From: CAZKNJ01 sp964554185
Lineage (GTDB): Bacteria; 4484-113
Assembly (NCBI GenBank): GCA_964554185.1
Contig: CAZKNJ010000034.1
Span: 1 to 19,951, forward strand
Direction of reading: 5' to 3'
DNA: 19,951 nucleotides
The notes beneath the pieces are model-generated. The model did not search any database. It had not been told where the DNA came from and saw nothing but the letters and a program-made list of their open reading frames with translations. Of this stretch, positions 7,081 to 16,170 are shown piece by piece. Position 1 is the first letter of the stretch, and each line of letters opens with the position of its first letter. A program made the translations under genes and the position numbers.

Positions 7081-7206
7081 TCAGAGCAAATCTCTACCCT
7101 CCCTTGGGAGGCAGATGCGCCGGACCAACCGCTCCGCGATATACAGCCCCACCCGGTCGTCGGCCAGCACAGGATTACCCACGCCGAGCACGAGGGTCTT
7201 CGTCAT
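7081..7206 (-). pseudogene. Truncated remnant of a hydrogenase maturation protease
   Basis: A 41-codon ORF begins MTKTLVLGVGNPVLADD and continues RVGLYIAERL, matching the first ~26 residues of the intact protease at 1-326 almost residue for residue. It then diverges completely (VRRICLPREG) and stops. At DNA level the two share the 20-nt run GACGACCGGGTGGGGCTGTA. The family needs about 150 residues including a later Asp and His, so this fragment cannot be active. The Gly before the acidic ligand pair is Ala here. It sits downstream of mvhA, where a maturation protease gene is expected. A TATAAT box lies 7 nt before its ATG, so it may still be transcribed. Confidence 0.8.
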
Positions 7207-7213
7207 AAGTGGA

Positions 7214-7219
7214 ATTATA
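7214..7219 (-). promoter_or_regulatory. TATAAT -10 box in front of the protease remnant
   Basis: A perfect -10 hexamer on the minus strand ends 7 nt before the remnant's ATG, the spacing expected for a leaderless transcript. No convincing -35 is visible. It lies just past the mvhA terminator, so it could also feed the arsR-family gene. Confidence 0.4.
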
Positions 7220-7259
7220 CCTCACGCATGATACTCGATGCGCCCGCATTAGACGCCGC

Positions 7260-7289
7260 TTAAACAAGAGGGGCGCATCTGCGCCCCCA
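7260..7289 (-). terminator. Rho-independent terminator after mvhA
   Basis: On the minus strand GGGGCGC-AGAT-GCGCCCC forms a 7-bp GC stem with a 4-nt loop, followed by TCTTGTTT. It begins about 25 nt after the mvhA stop and closes the hdr-nuo-mvh operon, separating it from the protease remnant and arsR. Confidence 0.7.
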
Positions 7290-7313
7290 CTTGATGCCTG
7301 CAATAGTGCGGTT

Positions 7314-8783
7314 TTAGAAACGCGACGCGCGGTCCAGTACCTTGCCGGTGCTGTCCCGCAATATCACTTCAATTGGCATCTGGCCCGGCAGCGAGTGCGT
7401 GGCGCACCCGAAGCATGGGTCATACGCTCGGAAGGCCATCTCAACCATATTCAGGATGGGCTCGGTGATCTCGGCGCCAGCCTTGATCAAGCCCTGCGCC
7501 GCCTTCTTGATGGACATAGCGATGGGCCCGTTATTATTGGTCGTGCCGACAATGAGATTGGCCTTCTGCACGATGCCCTTCTCATCGGTGATGTAGTGGT
7601 GGGTCAGCGTCCCTCGCGGAGCTTCCACGATGCCCACACCCTCGCTGGGCACGTTCTTCGGGATTACCCGGTGCTCTTCGCCTATGATGTCGGGGTCCTT
7701 GATCAGTTGCAGTGCGGCCTCCGCCGCGAACAGCAGCTCGATCACACGCGCCCAGTTGGTCGCCAGCGTGGAGTGCACCGGCTTGCCTCCGAGCGTAGCG
7801 TAGAAGCGCTCGTACTCGGCCTGTGCCAGTGGCGTAGCCATGCCATCGGCGGCGTTCAGGCGCGAAAGCGGAGTTGCGCGGAAAACGGCGGTGTCCGTGC
7901 CCTCGGTGAATCCGGTCCATCCGCGCTGCTTCAAGAAGGGGAACTTCAGGTAGCTCCACTTCTCCACGTGCTCGCCCACCACGTCCAGGTAGTCCTTGGG
8001 CGCGTACTTGTGCAGCTCCTTGCCGTTAACATCGGTCACGCGGACGTTACCGCGGTAGAAGTTCACGTGATTATTCTCGTCCACCAGGCCCATGTCGTTG
8101 ACCACAAGCTTGTAGGGATCGGAGAGGATGAGGTCAACGTACGCCTTGTTGGCCAGCACGATGTCGTCGACGATCTTGATAGTAAACTTCGCGAACTCTA
8201 CAAAGCGCTCGCAGATCTCCAAGGCGCGCTTATGGTCCTCCGGGTTGGTCAGGCCCTTGCTCATGCCGCCTGGGATCATGCCCACGGAGTGGATGCGCTT
8301 GCCACCTAGCATGCCGGCTATCTCATGAGCTTCAAGGCGGGTTCGTATGACCTCCTTGCCGATATCCGCTCCAACCTTGCCGATGACGCCGATGATGTTG
8401 CGCACGGCTGGATCTGCGTCCGGCCCCATCACGAAGTCGGGACCCGCCAGCGCATAGAAGTGCGTAGTGTGGTCTCCCACATAGAATGCGTTGTACTGGA
8501 ATTCGCGCAGCTTGGCCGCGGTGGGGGGCAGCGTGATGCCGTACACCGCATCGCACGCCTTCGCGGACGCTGCATGGTGCGCTTCCGGGCAAACGCCGCA
8601 TATGCGCGTGGTAATGCGGGGCATCTCCTCCACGGGCCGCCCCTCGCAGAACTTCTCAAAGCCGCGCAGCTCGGGCACCTGGAAGAAAACGTTATCCACG
8701 CTCCCGTCGTCCTTCAGGAAGATCTCAATCTTCCCGTGGCCTTCTAAGCGGGTAATAGGGTCAATTGTTACGCGGTTAGCCAT
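7314..8783 (-). CDS. mvhA: [NiFe] hydrogenase large subunit (MvhA type)
   Basis: The 489-residue protein has both nickel-binding motifs: RICGVCPEAHH (C62, C65) and DPCFGCATH (C457, C460, H463). Together they bind the NiFe(CN)2CO site that splits or forms H2. A 26-residue tail follows H463 and must be removed by a maturation protease. No selenocysteine codon occurs in the motif. Overall length, N-terminus (VTIDPITRLEGHGKIEI) and gene neighbours place it with group 3 soluble hydrogenases, the MvhAGD type (3c). ATG 8783 overlaps the end of mvhG by 8 nt, with GGAGG 7 nt upstream. It is the last gene of the operon. Confidence 0.95.
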   Translation of the reverse strand: MANRVTIDPITRLEGHGKIEIFLKDDGSVDNVFFQVPELRGFEKFCEGRPVEEMPRITTRICGVCPEAHHAASAKACDAVYGITLPPTAAKLREFQYNAFYVGDHTTHFYALAGPDFVMGPDADPAVRNIIGVIGKVGADIGKEVIRTRLEAHEIAGMLGGKRIHSVGMIPGGMSKGLTNPEDHKRALEICERFVEFAKFTIKIVDDIVLANKAYVDLILSDPYKLVVNDMGLVDENNHVNFYRGNVRVTDVNGKELHKYAPKDYLDVVGEHVEKWSYLKFPFLKQRGWTGFTEGTDTAVFRATPLSRLNAADGMATPLAQAEYERFYATLGGKPVHSTLATNWARVIELLFAAEAALQLIKDPDIIGEEHRVIPKNVPSEGVGIVEAPRGTLTHHYITDEKGIVQKANLIVGTTNNNGPIAMSIKKAAQGLIKAGAEITEPILNMVEMAFRAYDPCFGCATHSLPGQMPIEVILRDSTGKVLDRASRF

Positions 8784-9753
8784 CGAGCTTCCTCCTCACC
8801 ATGAACGAGTCGGCCATGGAGAATCTGTAGAGAGTACCCGCAGGGTCCACAATCTGGTTCACGATACCCGTGATTTCCTCTTCGCCGGTACCGCCAATCA
8901 TTGAGCCGATGGCGGCCACCAGCTTCGCGCCCTGGTCCTGAATGTCGGGCAGCGGCCCATAGCAGCCCCGGCAGGGCATGTGAGCCTGCAAGCACTGCGC
9001 GCCGCAGCCGGAGCGCGTCGCCGGTCCTAAGCACACCAGCCCCTGCTCCAGCAGGCACTGCTCATTGTCCGGCGGGATGAAAGTGTGCGGCCGGTGGAAC
9101 TCGGTGATGCGCGTCTCTTTCTTCTCGTAGGGGCACTCCTCGCACACCGCTTTGCGCCCCGCACCCAGTACTCCGCCGGGCTCCGGCAGGTTGCCGGTTA
9201 CGAGCTGCTCAATGGCGTTCCAGGTGGTCTCCCTCGCCGGCGGACAGCCAGGGATGTAGAAATCCACTTTCACCTTGTCCGAGAGCTTAAACACCGTGTT
9301 GTACAGCTCCGGCAGCGTGAGGGCGTAGCCGTTGGTGGCGCAATCCGGGACGGGCTCCACTCCATCCGGATTAACCGTGCTCTGCGTCTCATGGTAAGCG
9401 CGGTGCTTGATCTGCTTCAGGTCGTAGAGGTTCGCCAGCGCGGGAATGCCTCCCTGCATCGCGCAAGAACCGTAAGCGATCAGCACCTTGCTCTTCTGCC
9501 GCAGCAGCTTGGCGATGTGCTCGTTTTCGGAACTGCGCACGGCGCCGTTGTAGAAGGCGACGTCAATGTAGCCGTCCGGCATCGCCTCAACGTCCTTGTA
9601 CTTCGTGTCAACAAGGCAGGGGCAGAAGACCAGGTCGGCCAGCTCCACCACGGTCAGAATCTTGTCGCCAATCTCCAGAAGCGAGATCTCACAGCCGCCG
9701 CAAGAGGCTGCCCAGTAAAACGCGAGCTTGAGTTTCTCTTTTGGTGCTTCCAT
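8776..9753 (-). CDS. mvhG: [NiFe] hydrogenase small subunit (MvhG type)
   Basis: The 325-residue protein has the proximal-cluster ligands C18/C21 (SCGGCE), C97 (GSCA) and C170 (GCPP). Further cysteines in the C-terminal part (C204, C207, C233, C241, C250, C254, C261, C264) are ample for medial and distal [4Fe-4S] clusters. There is no twin-arginine signal peptide, so the enzyme is cytoplasmic. It relays electrons from MvhA to MvhD. An AGAGGT ribosome site precedes the ATG; mvhD ends 13 nt upstream and mvhA overlaps downstream. Confidence 0.95.
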   Translation of the reverse strand: MEAPKEKLKLAFYWAASCGGCEISLLEIGDKILTVVELADLVFCPCLVDTKYKDVEAMPDGYIDVAFYNGAVRSSENEHIAKLLRQKSKVLIAYGSCAMQGGIPALANLYDLKQIKHRAYHETQSTVNPDGVEPVPDCATNGYALTLPELYNTVFKLSDKVKVDFYIPGCPPARETTWNAIEQLVTGNLPEPGGVLGAGRKAVCEECPYEKKETRITEFHRPHTFIPPDNEQCLLEQGLVCLGPATRSGCGAQCLQAHMPCRGCYGPLPDIQDQGAKLVAAIGSMIGGTGEEEITGIVNQIVDPAGTLYRFSMADSFMVRRKLDG

Positions 9754-9766
9754 CGGAATACCTCTT

Positions 9767-10243
9767 TTATCGTTCGGCCATGCGGGCCGGCCAGTTAAGG
9801 GGACCTAGTTTACGGAGGTCCACGGTCATCTCGTTCACGATGTGGGCGAACTTATCGCCCTCGGAAGCGGACACCCATTCCAGCCGCACGCGCTCGTCTT
9901 CCACCCCGAAGTCCCGAAGTATCTTCCTCAGGATGGGGAAGCGCGCCACGGTCTTCAAATTGCCGTTGATGTAGTGGCAGTCGCCGGGATGGCAGCCCGC
10001 GATGAGCACGCCGTCCGCGCCGCCGGCGAGCGCCTTCATCACGAAGCTCGGGTCGACGCGGCCGCTGCACATCACGCGGATAACCGACACGTTCGGGCTG
10101 TACTTGATGCGGCTGGTGCCGGCGAGATCCGCACCGGTGTAGGCGCACCACCAGCAAAGAAAACCGATGATGCGCGGCTCGAACTTCACCGCGGGCGCCG
10201 CGCCCTTCTCCATGTTCACATCAGCTGTCGCAACGTCAGCCAT
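9767..10243 (-). CDS. mvhD: MvhD, [2Fe-2S] linker subunit between hydrogenase and Hdr
   Basis: The 158-residue protein is a textbook MvhD: LCWWCAYTGADLAG (C30, C33), RVMCSGRVDP (C59), GCHPGDCHY (C84, C89). In the methanogen HdrABC-MvhAGD complex this subunit holds a [2Fe-2S] cluster and docks on HdrA. AAGGAG lies about 8 nt before the ATG, and hdrA ends 43 nt upstream. Placement between hdrA and mvhGA fits its linking role. Confidence 0.95.
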   Translation of the reverse strand: MADVATADVNMEKGAAPAVKFEPRIIGFLCWWCAYTGADLAGTSRIKYSPNVSVIRVMCSGRVDPSFVMKALAGGADGVLIAGCHPGDCHYINGNLKTVARFPILRKILRDFGVEDERVRLEWVSASEGDKFAHIVNEMTVDLRKLGPLNWPARMAER

Positions 10244-10286
10244 ATAACGTTCTCCTTACAAGTATCGCCCTGCAGAGCGGACAGCG

Positions 10287-13200
10287 CTACGCCATGAGTA
10301 GCGCCTCGAGCTCCGCAGTAATCTGCACATCGTCAAAGCCCCACTGCCGTGCCGCGCCACTCGGGCAAGCGGCAACGCAGGTGCCGCAAGCCTTGCACAG
10401 CGCTTCGGTGACCTGCGCCTGCCGCGTCTCGGGATTACGCGAGATAGCCTCATAGGGGCAGACGGTCAGGCACACGCCGCACCCGGTGCAAACATCCTCG
10501 TCCATATGGGCGGTGGTCGGTTCCAGCACGACTTCCCCCGCGCAGATGAGGCTCATCACCGCGCCCGCCGCCGCCGCGCCCTGGGCCACCGAGTCGGGGA
10601 TATCCTTCGGCCCCTGGGCGCAGCCCGCGATAAACACGCCGTCCGACGCCGTGTTCACCGGCGCGAGCTTCGGGTGCTTCTCCAGGAAGAAGCCGTCCTT
10701 GCTGCGGCTGATGCGCAGCAGGTTCTGCACCTGAGTCGCGTCCGCCGCAGGCTCCAGGCCAACCGACAGGATGACCATATCAACGGGTATCTCGCGCGGT
10801 AGGCCGAGAAGCGTGTCTTCGCAGCGCACGTAGAGTTTGTTGCCGTTGGCGGCGAACTTCGTGGAGGGCATTGAGGGATAGTCGCTCACTTCCACACCCC
10901 GGCCGCGGATGAAGTGGACGCCTTCTTCCAGCAGCCGGTTGTAGAACTCCTCGTACCCCTTGCCGAAGCAGCGCATATCGATGTACATCTCGTATACTTC
11001 GGTATTCTCGCACTTCTCCTTTATGAGGTGCGCGAATTTCAGCGAGTACATGCAGCACACGCGCGAGCAGTACTCGTTGTAGTGTTTGTCGCGGGAGCCG
11101 ATGCAATGCAATATAGCGACGGCCTTCGGCTCAACCCCCTCCTTCGTGAGAATCTTGCCCTCCGTCGGCCCGCCAGAATGGCAAAGACGCTCAAACTCTA
11201 TCGAGCTCATTACGTTGGCGTGTCTTCCGTACCCGAGCGGCTCTGCACGCCGCGCATCAAACACTCCGAAGCCAGTGGCGACGATGATATTGCCCACATC
11301 GAACTCATGGATTTTGTCGGTATCATCCATGACTACAGCCTTAGGCTCACAAACACGCACACACTCCCAGCAGTTAACACAGATGCCGCACTGCAAGCAA
11401 CGAGCGGCTTCCGCCTGGGCCACATCCTCCGGCAGGCCGGTCTCCACGCCATCCCAGTTGGCCACGCGCTTCTCAGGCGGAATCATCGGCATGCGGCTTC
11501 TAGCCGCTCGCGGAACATTGCTGTAGTCTGCTTTCCACCGGGGATTGATGATGTCTTCACGGCGTATCTTTGAGGGGTCGGGCAAGGGCTCAACTTCGCT
11601 CCCGTGAGCTTCACCCCGTAGATACTTGTCGACTCCCAGAGCAACCTGCTTGCCCCACCGCATCGCTTGAACAATTGAGCTTGGGCCTGTAACCAGATCA
11701 CCGGCAGCAAACACGCCGGAGATGCTCGTTGCCCAAGAGCCTTCCTCGACGACCGGCGCGTTCCACTTGTCGAGTTTGAGATCCTCGCTGCCCGCGAAGT
11801 AGTCCGTCGCAGGCACCAAGCCGATTGCGAGAAAAACACTGTCAGCTTCCATCTCGAACTCGGAGCCTTCAACGGGTACTGGACGGCGTCTTCCACTCTC
11901 ATCCGGCGCCCCGAGTTCCATTCTGATGCAGGTCATGCTCTTGACCCGGCCATCATCCCCGGCGTGAAACTTCGTGGGCAGAGTGAGATACTGAACCTTC
12001 ACTCCCTCTTCCAGGGCAGCCTTGAACTCTTCTTCATCAGCAGGCATCTCTTCCTGGCTGCGGCGGTAGACGATGCTGACCTCTTCAGCGCCCAGCCTCC
12101 ACGCAGTACGCGCCACATCCATTGCCGAGTTGCCTGCGCCTATGATGCGCACCTTTTTGCCCATCCTGACTTCCTCGCCAAGGTTTACCTGCTTGAGGAA
12201 GTCCAAGCCCTCCTCTATGCCGGGCAAGTCCTCGCTTTCCGCGCCCAACGGTCTTCCACGGTGTGTTCCGACCGCCAGGATGATAGCCTTGTATCCTTGG
12301 TCCTTCAGGTCAGTGATACTGAAGTCTCTCCCCAGGGCCAAGTTCGGCCTGAAGACCACACCCATCTTCTCCAGGTAATCCAGGTCGTGCTTCAGCATCT
12401 CACGAGGCATGCGGTAGGAGGGAAGCCCGAGAGCCATCATGCCACCAACTACCGGGGCTGCTTCGAAGATGTCGGGGCGATATCCCTTGAGCGCAAGCGC
12501 GTGCCCTGCCGCCATGCCTGCCGGTCCCGAACCTATAATCGCCACCTTATCGTGGCGCACCTCCTGAACTGGAGGGGGTTCCATCTCGACGTTGTTGCGC
12601 ACGGCCCAGTCCATGGCAAATCGCTTCAGGTCACGGATGGCTACAGACTCATCAACGTCCTTGCGTTCGCACCAGTCCTCGCAAGGATGATAGCAGCAAT
12701 ACGCGCATACAACGGGAAGCGGGTTGGTTCTGCGGATGACCTGTACGGCTTCCTTGTATTTGCCCTGCGCGACCATGGCGAGGTATCCCGGTACGTCCTG
12801 GCCAATCGGGCACGCGACCTTACATGGTGCGGCTCCTCTCTTGTCAATGAAGAACGTGTTTGGCACCGCCTGCGGGAACGACCGGTAAATCGCAGTGCGG
12901 GAACTCATTCCGAGGTTGAACTCGTCGGGGACTTCTGTCACCGGGCACACAGCCACACATTCGGCGCAGCTCGTGCACTTGTCTGCATCAACGTAGCTGG
13001 CCTTCTGCCTCACTCGCGCCTTGAAGTTGCCTACGTAGCCCGAAACCTCCTCTACTTCCGAGCAAGTAAGAAGCTTGATGTTCTTGTTTTGAGAGACGGA
13101 GACCATCTTAGGAGTGAGAATGCAGGCGGCACAGTCCAGCGTGGGGAACGTCTTATCGAACTTCGCCATATTCCCGCCGATGGTAGGCTGCTTCTCGACC

Positions 13201-13769
13201 AAGTACACTTGGTGGCCGCCCTCAGCGATCTTGAGCGCAGCCTCAATACCCGTGATCCCGGCACCCACGACTAGCGTTGCCGGATGCACCGGTACTTTGC
13301 GGACGTCAAGCGGTGTGCTGAACACCACGCGGTAGATCGCGCTACGGATGAGCTTTTTCGCCTTTTCCGTTGCAGCGGCCATGTCCACAGTTACCCATGA
13401 AACCTGCTCGCGGATGTTCGCCATCTGGAAGAAGTACTCATTCAGACCAGCATCAGCCGTGGCATGGCGGAACGTAATCTCGTGCATGAGCGGAGAACAC
13501 GAGGACACGACTACCCGCGTTAGATGATGCTCAGAGACCATCTGCTTTATCAGATCTTGCCCGGGATCGGAGCACATGTACTTGTGGTCCGCGGCAAACG
13601 CCACGCCAGGCAGCGTCTTCGCGTAATCCACCACGGCGGCGATGTCCACCATCTTCGAAATGTTCGTGCCGCAGTGACACACAAACACGCCAACACGCTC
13701 CTTCTCCAGATAGGGACGAAGGAGCTCCTCTTCAGTAAAACCCCGGGCCTTGTTTCCGTTATCTTCCAT
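10287..13769 (-). CDS. hdrA: HdrA with inserted GltD/NfnB-like NAD(P)-FAD domain
   Basis: This 1160-residue protein is about twice the usual HdrA length. Order: HdrA N-terminal domain 25-150 (VCHCGTNIS, MCSDPGQ); HdrA FAD motif VVGAGITG 167-174; [4Fe-4S] C265/C268/C271/C275; then an inserted block, roughly 305-755. The block has a GltD-type Fe-S start (C316, C320, C355, C358, C359, C363, C367), an FAD motif IIGSGPAGMAAG (411-422), a nucleotide motif IIGAGNSAMDVAR (542-554) with IVYRRS (566-571), and the closing GVFAAGDLVTGPSSIVQ (685-701). HdrA then resumes with a six-Cys string (C791-C807), YCSRVCC (900-906), a final FAD motif, and two ferredoxin sites (C1094-C1104 and C1125-C1135). HdrA is the flavin electron-splitting subunit; the insert resembles NADPH-glutamate synthase beta and NfnB. 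Reading is open throughout, with GAGGAGA before the ATG, so it is a genuine fusion. Confidence 0.93.
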   Translation of the reverse strand: MEDNGNKARGFTEEELLRPYLEKERVGVFVCHCGTNISKMVDIAAVVDYAKTLPGVAFAADHKYMCSDPGQDLIKQMVSEHHLTRVVVSSCSPLMHEITFRHATADAGLNEYFFQMANIREQVSWVTVDMAAATEKAKKLIRSAIYRVVFSTPLDVRKVPVHPATLVVGAGITGIEAALKIAEGGHQVYLVEKQPTIGGNMAKFDKTFPTLDCAACILTPKMVSVSQNKNIKLLTCSEVEEVSGYVGNFKARVRQKASYVDADKCTSCAECVAVCPVTEVPDEFNLGMSSRTAIYRSFPQAVPNTFFIDKRGAAPCKVACPIGQDVPGYLAMVAQGKYKEAVQVIRRTNPLPVVCAYCCYHPCEDWCERKDVDESVAIRDLKRFAMDWAVRNNVEMEPPPVQEVRHDKVAIIGSGPAGMAAGHALALKGYRPDIFEAAPVVGGMMALGLPSYRMPREMLKHDLDYLEKMGVVFRPNLALGRDFSITDLKDQGYKAIILAVGTHRGRPLGAESEDLPGIEEGLDFLKQVNLGEEVRMGKKVRIIGAGNSAMDVARTAWRLGAEEVSIVYRRSQEEMPADEEEFKAALEEGVKVQYLTLPTKFHAGDDGRVKSMTCIRMELGAPDESGRRRPVPVEGSEFEMEADSVFLAIGLVPATDYFAGSEDLKLDKWNAPVVEEGSWATSISGVFAAGDLVTGPSSIVQAMRWGKQVALGVDKYLRGEAHGSEVEPLPDPSKIRREDIINPRWKADYSNVPRAARSRMPMIPPEKRVANWDGVETGLPEDVAQAEAARCLQCGICVNCWECVRVCEPKAVVMDDTDKIHEFDVGNIIVATGFGVFDARRAEPLGYGRHANVMSSIEFERLCHSGGPTEGKILTKEGVEPKAVAILHCIGSRDKHYNEYCSRVCCMYSLKFAHLIKEKCENTEVYEMYIDMRCFGKGYEEFYNRLLEEGVHFIRGRGVEVSDYPSMPSTKFAANGNKLYVRCEDTLLGLPREIPVDMVILSVGLEPAADATQVQNLLRISRSKDGFFLEKHPKLAPVNTASDGVFIAGCAQGPKDIPDSVAQGAAAAGAVMSLICAGEVVLEPTTAHMDEDVCTGCGVCLTVCPYEAISRNPETRQAQVTEALCKACGTCVAACPSGAARQWGFDDVQITAELEALLMA

Positions 13770-13793
13770 GTATTTCTCCTCGGATTCGCCGTT

Positions 13794-15659
13794 TCATTTC
13801 CTTATGATGGCGTCAGTTGGGCAAACCTCAATGCAGGCGCCGCATTTCACACACTTCGCCGTGTCAATGATGCGGAGTTCGCCCTTCTCGCGCTTCTGCC
13901 CCACAACCGGGTGAATCGCATCGCTCGGGCAGACCTTCTCGCAGGTGCTGCAGCCATTGCACAGGTCAGCCACGATGAAGTACTCAATCAGCGCGGTGCA
14001 GATGCCGCCAGGGCACTTCTTCTCGTTAATGTGCGCCAGGTACTCGTCGCGGAAGTGCTTGATGGTTGACAGCACCGGGTTCGGCGCCGACCCGCCCAGC
14101 GCGCAAAGCGAGCAGTCAATGATCGTCCTGCCGAGCTTCTCCAGATCGTCCACGTCGTCCGGCAGCCCCTTACCGTCGCAGATGCGATGCAGAATGACCG
14201 ACATCTGGCGTAAACCTTCGCGGCAGGGCAAGCATTTACCGCAGGATTCCTCAATCAGGAAGTCAATGAAGTAGCGGGCGACATCCACCACGCAGGTTTG
14301 ATCGTCCATCACGATCATGCCGCCCGACCCCATCATTGAGCCGGCTTCGGTGAGCTTGTCAAAGTCCACCGGCAGGTCCAAACAGGATTCCGGCAGGCAG
14401 CCGCCAGAGGGCCCTCCGGTCTGCACGGCCTTGAACGCTCTGCCGCCCTTGATACCGCCACCGATATCAAAGATGATCTCCCTCAGCGTAATCCCCATCG
14501 GGACTTCAATGAGCCCCGTGTTCTCAATCTTCCCTACGAGAGAGAAAACCTTGGTTCCCGGGCTGTCGGGGGTGCCCAGGCTGGTGAACCAGGCCGCTCC
14601 CCTGTTGATAATCTGCGGCACATTCGCCCAGGTCTCCACGTTGTTGAGATTAGTGGGCTCATCGTGGTACCCACGCTCAACTGAGTGGATGTATTTGGCG
14701 CGGGGCTCGCCGACCTTGCCTTCCAGGCTGCGGAACAGCGCCGACGATTCGCCGCAGATGAATGCGCCGCCCCCGCGCGAAATCTTGATGTCGAAGCTCA
14801 TCCCTGAGCCGAGGATGTTCTCTCCGAGGAAACCGTACTCCCGCGCCTGCTTCAGCGCGTGATGGAAAGTCCTCAGCGCCAGGGGATACTCGTTGCGTAT
14901 GTAGATGAAGCCATCGGCCCCGCCAACCGCAATCGCGCCGATAATCATCCCTTCAATGACGCTGTGGGGATTGCCTTCCAGGATTGACTCATCCATAAAC
15001 GCGCCGGGATCGCCCTCGTCGGCGTTGCAGACGATATGGTGTGGCAGGTCGGGATGCGCTTCTTTGCAGAACTTCCATTTCCAGCCGGCTTCAAAGCCGC
15101 CGCCGCCGCGCCCGCGCAGTTTGGCGTCCATCACTTCCTTGAGCACTCCGTCGGGCGTCATCTCAAACAGAGCCTTAGCCAGAGCGCTGTAGCCTCCGGA
15201 CGCCAGGTAGTCGTCAATGCTGAACGGGTCAATGTGGCTGTTCTGCGCGAGGACGACCTTGCTCTGCTTGGCGTAGAAGGGGATCTCGTCCTCTTTGGCG
15301 TAGACCTTGCCGTTATCACCCGGGCGGTAGAGCAAACGGTCAATAATCTCGCCCTTCCGCACCGACCGCTCAACTATCTCCGGGACATCAGACGGCTTCA
15401 CCCGCTGGTAAACCACGCCGATCGGCCTTACTACTACCAGAGGCCCGACCTCGCAGAATCCGTGGCAGCCGCTCTTGATGAACTTCACCGACTGCTTGGC
15501 CGCAAGTTCCTTCTCAAACGCCGCCGCAACTTCGCGCGCGCCGATAGCGCAACACGCGGTGCCGTGGCAGAGGGAGACCATCACCGGGTAGTTGTCCAGC
15601 TCCTGTTTCGCCTTCTGTTGATGCGATTTCAGTTGTTCGGCCGACGTGATCTTAGGCAT
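13794..15659 (-). CDS. nuoF: NuoF/HydB-like NADH-binding flavoprotein
   Basis: The 621-residue protein has three parts. An N-terminal thioredoxin-like [2Fe-2S] domain (C31, C36, C65, C69) is followed by the NuoF core, with the FMN/NADH loop GRGGGGFEAGWKW (183-195), ADEGDPGAFMD (213-223), and the [4Fe-4S] motif SCGKCLPCR (C473, C476, C479) plus C519. Two C-terminal ferredoxin sites follow (C567-C577, C603-C613). This architecture is that of the beta subunit of NAD-dependent and bifurcating hydrogenases and formate dehydrogenases, exchanging electrons between NAD(H) and an Fe-S chain. I start at ATG 15659, which overlaps the nuoE-like stop by 8 nt and has GGGGAGG upstream; an in-frame codon at 15677 lacks such a site. 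hdrA follows after 24 nt. Confidence 0.95.
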   Translation of the reverse strand: MPKITSAEQLKSHQQKAKQELDNYPVMVSLCHGTACCAIGAREVAAAFEKELAAKQSVKFIKSGCHGFCEVGPLVVVRPIGVVYQRVKPSDVPEIVERSVRKGEIIDRLLYRPGDNGKVYAKEDEIPFYAKQSKVVLAQNSHIDPFSIDDYLASGGYSALAKALFEMTPDGVLKEVMDAKLRGRGGGGFEAGWKWKFCKEAHPDLPHHIVCNADEGDPGAFMDESILEGNPHSVIEGMIIGAIAVGGADGFIYIRNEYPLALRTFHHALKQAREYGFLGENILGSGMSFDIKISRGGGAFICGESSALFRSLEGKVGEPRAKYIHSVERGYHDEPTNLNNVETWANVPQIINRGAAWFTSLGTPDSPGTKVFSLVGKIENTGLIEVPMGITLREIIFDIGGGIKGGRAFKAVQTGGPSGGCLPESCLDLPVDFDKLTEAGSMMGSGGMIVMDDQTCVVDVARYFIDFLIEESCGKCLPCREGLRQMSVILHRICDGKGLPDDVDDLEKLGRTIIDCSLCALGGSAPNPVLSTIKHFRDEYLAHINEKKCPGGICTALIEYFIVADLCNGCSTCEKVCPSDAIHPVVGQKREKGELRIIDTAKCVKCGACIEVCPTDAIIRK

Positions 15660-16170
15660 CGTCAGCCTCCCCGGCATCCTCCCGCCTGAGGCGCTTGATA
15701 ATCGCGTTGGCCCGGTTGACCGTCATGTCGCCCTTGTACTCGCCGTCCACCACGATGATCGGCCCGATAGCGCAAGCGCCCAGGCAGTTGACGCGCTCAA
15801 AGGTGATCATTCCGTCTTTGCTGGTTTTCCCCAGTTTCAGGCCGAACTGGCGCTCATACTCCTCGGCGATGCGCATAGCGCCGCGCACATGGCACGCAGT
15901 ACCCATGCACAGATGAAGAATGTGCTTGCCGCGCGGCTCCAGTGAGAACGCCTTGTAGAAGGTGCCGATGTGGTATATCTGCGCCAGGGGCACGTCCAGC
16001 CGCCGGCTCACATATTCCAGCGCCTCGCGCGGTAGCCAGTTGTACTTCCCCTGGATGTCCTGGAGCACCATTATCAGGTCTTCCGGCGTCTTGTCGTAAT
16101 CGGCCAGCAGCGCTTCAATCTCTTTCTCCATCTCGGTTCGCACCGGTGTGCTAGTGAGCACCGCTTGCAT
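15652..16170 (-). CDS. nuoE: NuoE-like [2Fe-2S] subunit
   Basis: The 172-residue protein has the NuoE/HoxE thioredoxin-like fold with cluster ligands C88/C93 (LCMGTACHVRGA) and C129/C133 (VNCLGACAIGP), and the N-terminal helical part (ILADYD-like, PREALEYVSRRLDVPLAQIYHIGTF). It partners the NuoF-like subunit. A TTG/ATG start at 16221/16218 is possible, but a perfect GGAGGAAGCA precedes the ATG at 16170, which I chose. hdrB ends 76 nt upstream; nothing else is visible in that gap. Confidence 0.94.
   Translation of the reverse strand: MQAVLTSTPVRTEMEKEIEALLADYDKTPEDLIMVLQDIQGKYNWLPREALEYVSRRLDVPLAQIYHIGTFYKAFSLEPRGKHILHLCMGTACHVRGAMRIAEEYERQFGLKLGKTSKDGMITFERVNCLGACAIGPIIVVDGEYKGDMTVNRANAIIKRLRREDAGEADDA

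Noticed and set aside
7209..8309. 366-codon plus-strand open frame
   Set aside because: Antisense to mvhA, whose nickel motifs are unmistakable; no independent support.
11505..12857. GltD-like part of hdrA as a separate gene or a frameshifted fusion
   Set aside because: The frame is continuous through both junctions and HdrA motifs continue on each side; no internal stop or restart is seen.
11964..13274. 436-codon plus-strand open frame
   Set aside because: Mirror of hdrA codons; no ribosome site or recognisable domain, and the minus-strand reading has clear FAD and Fe-S motifs.
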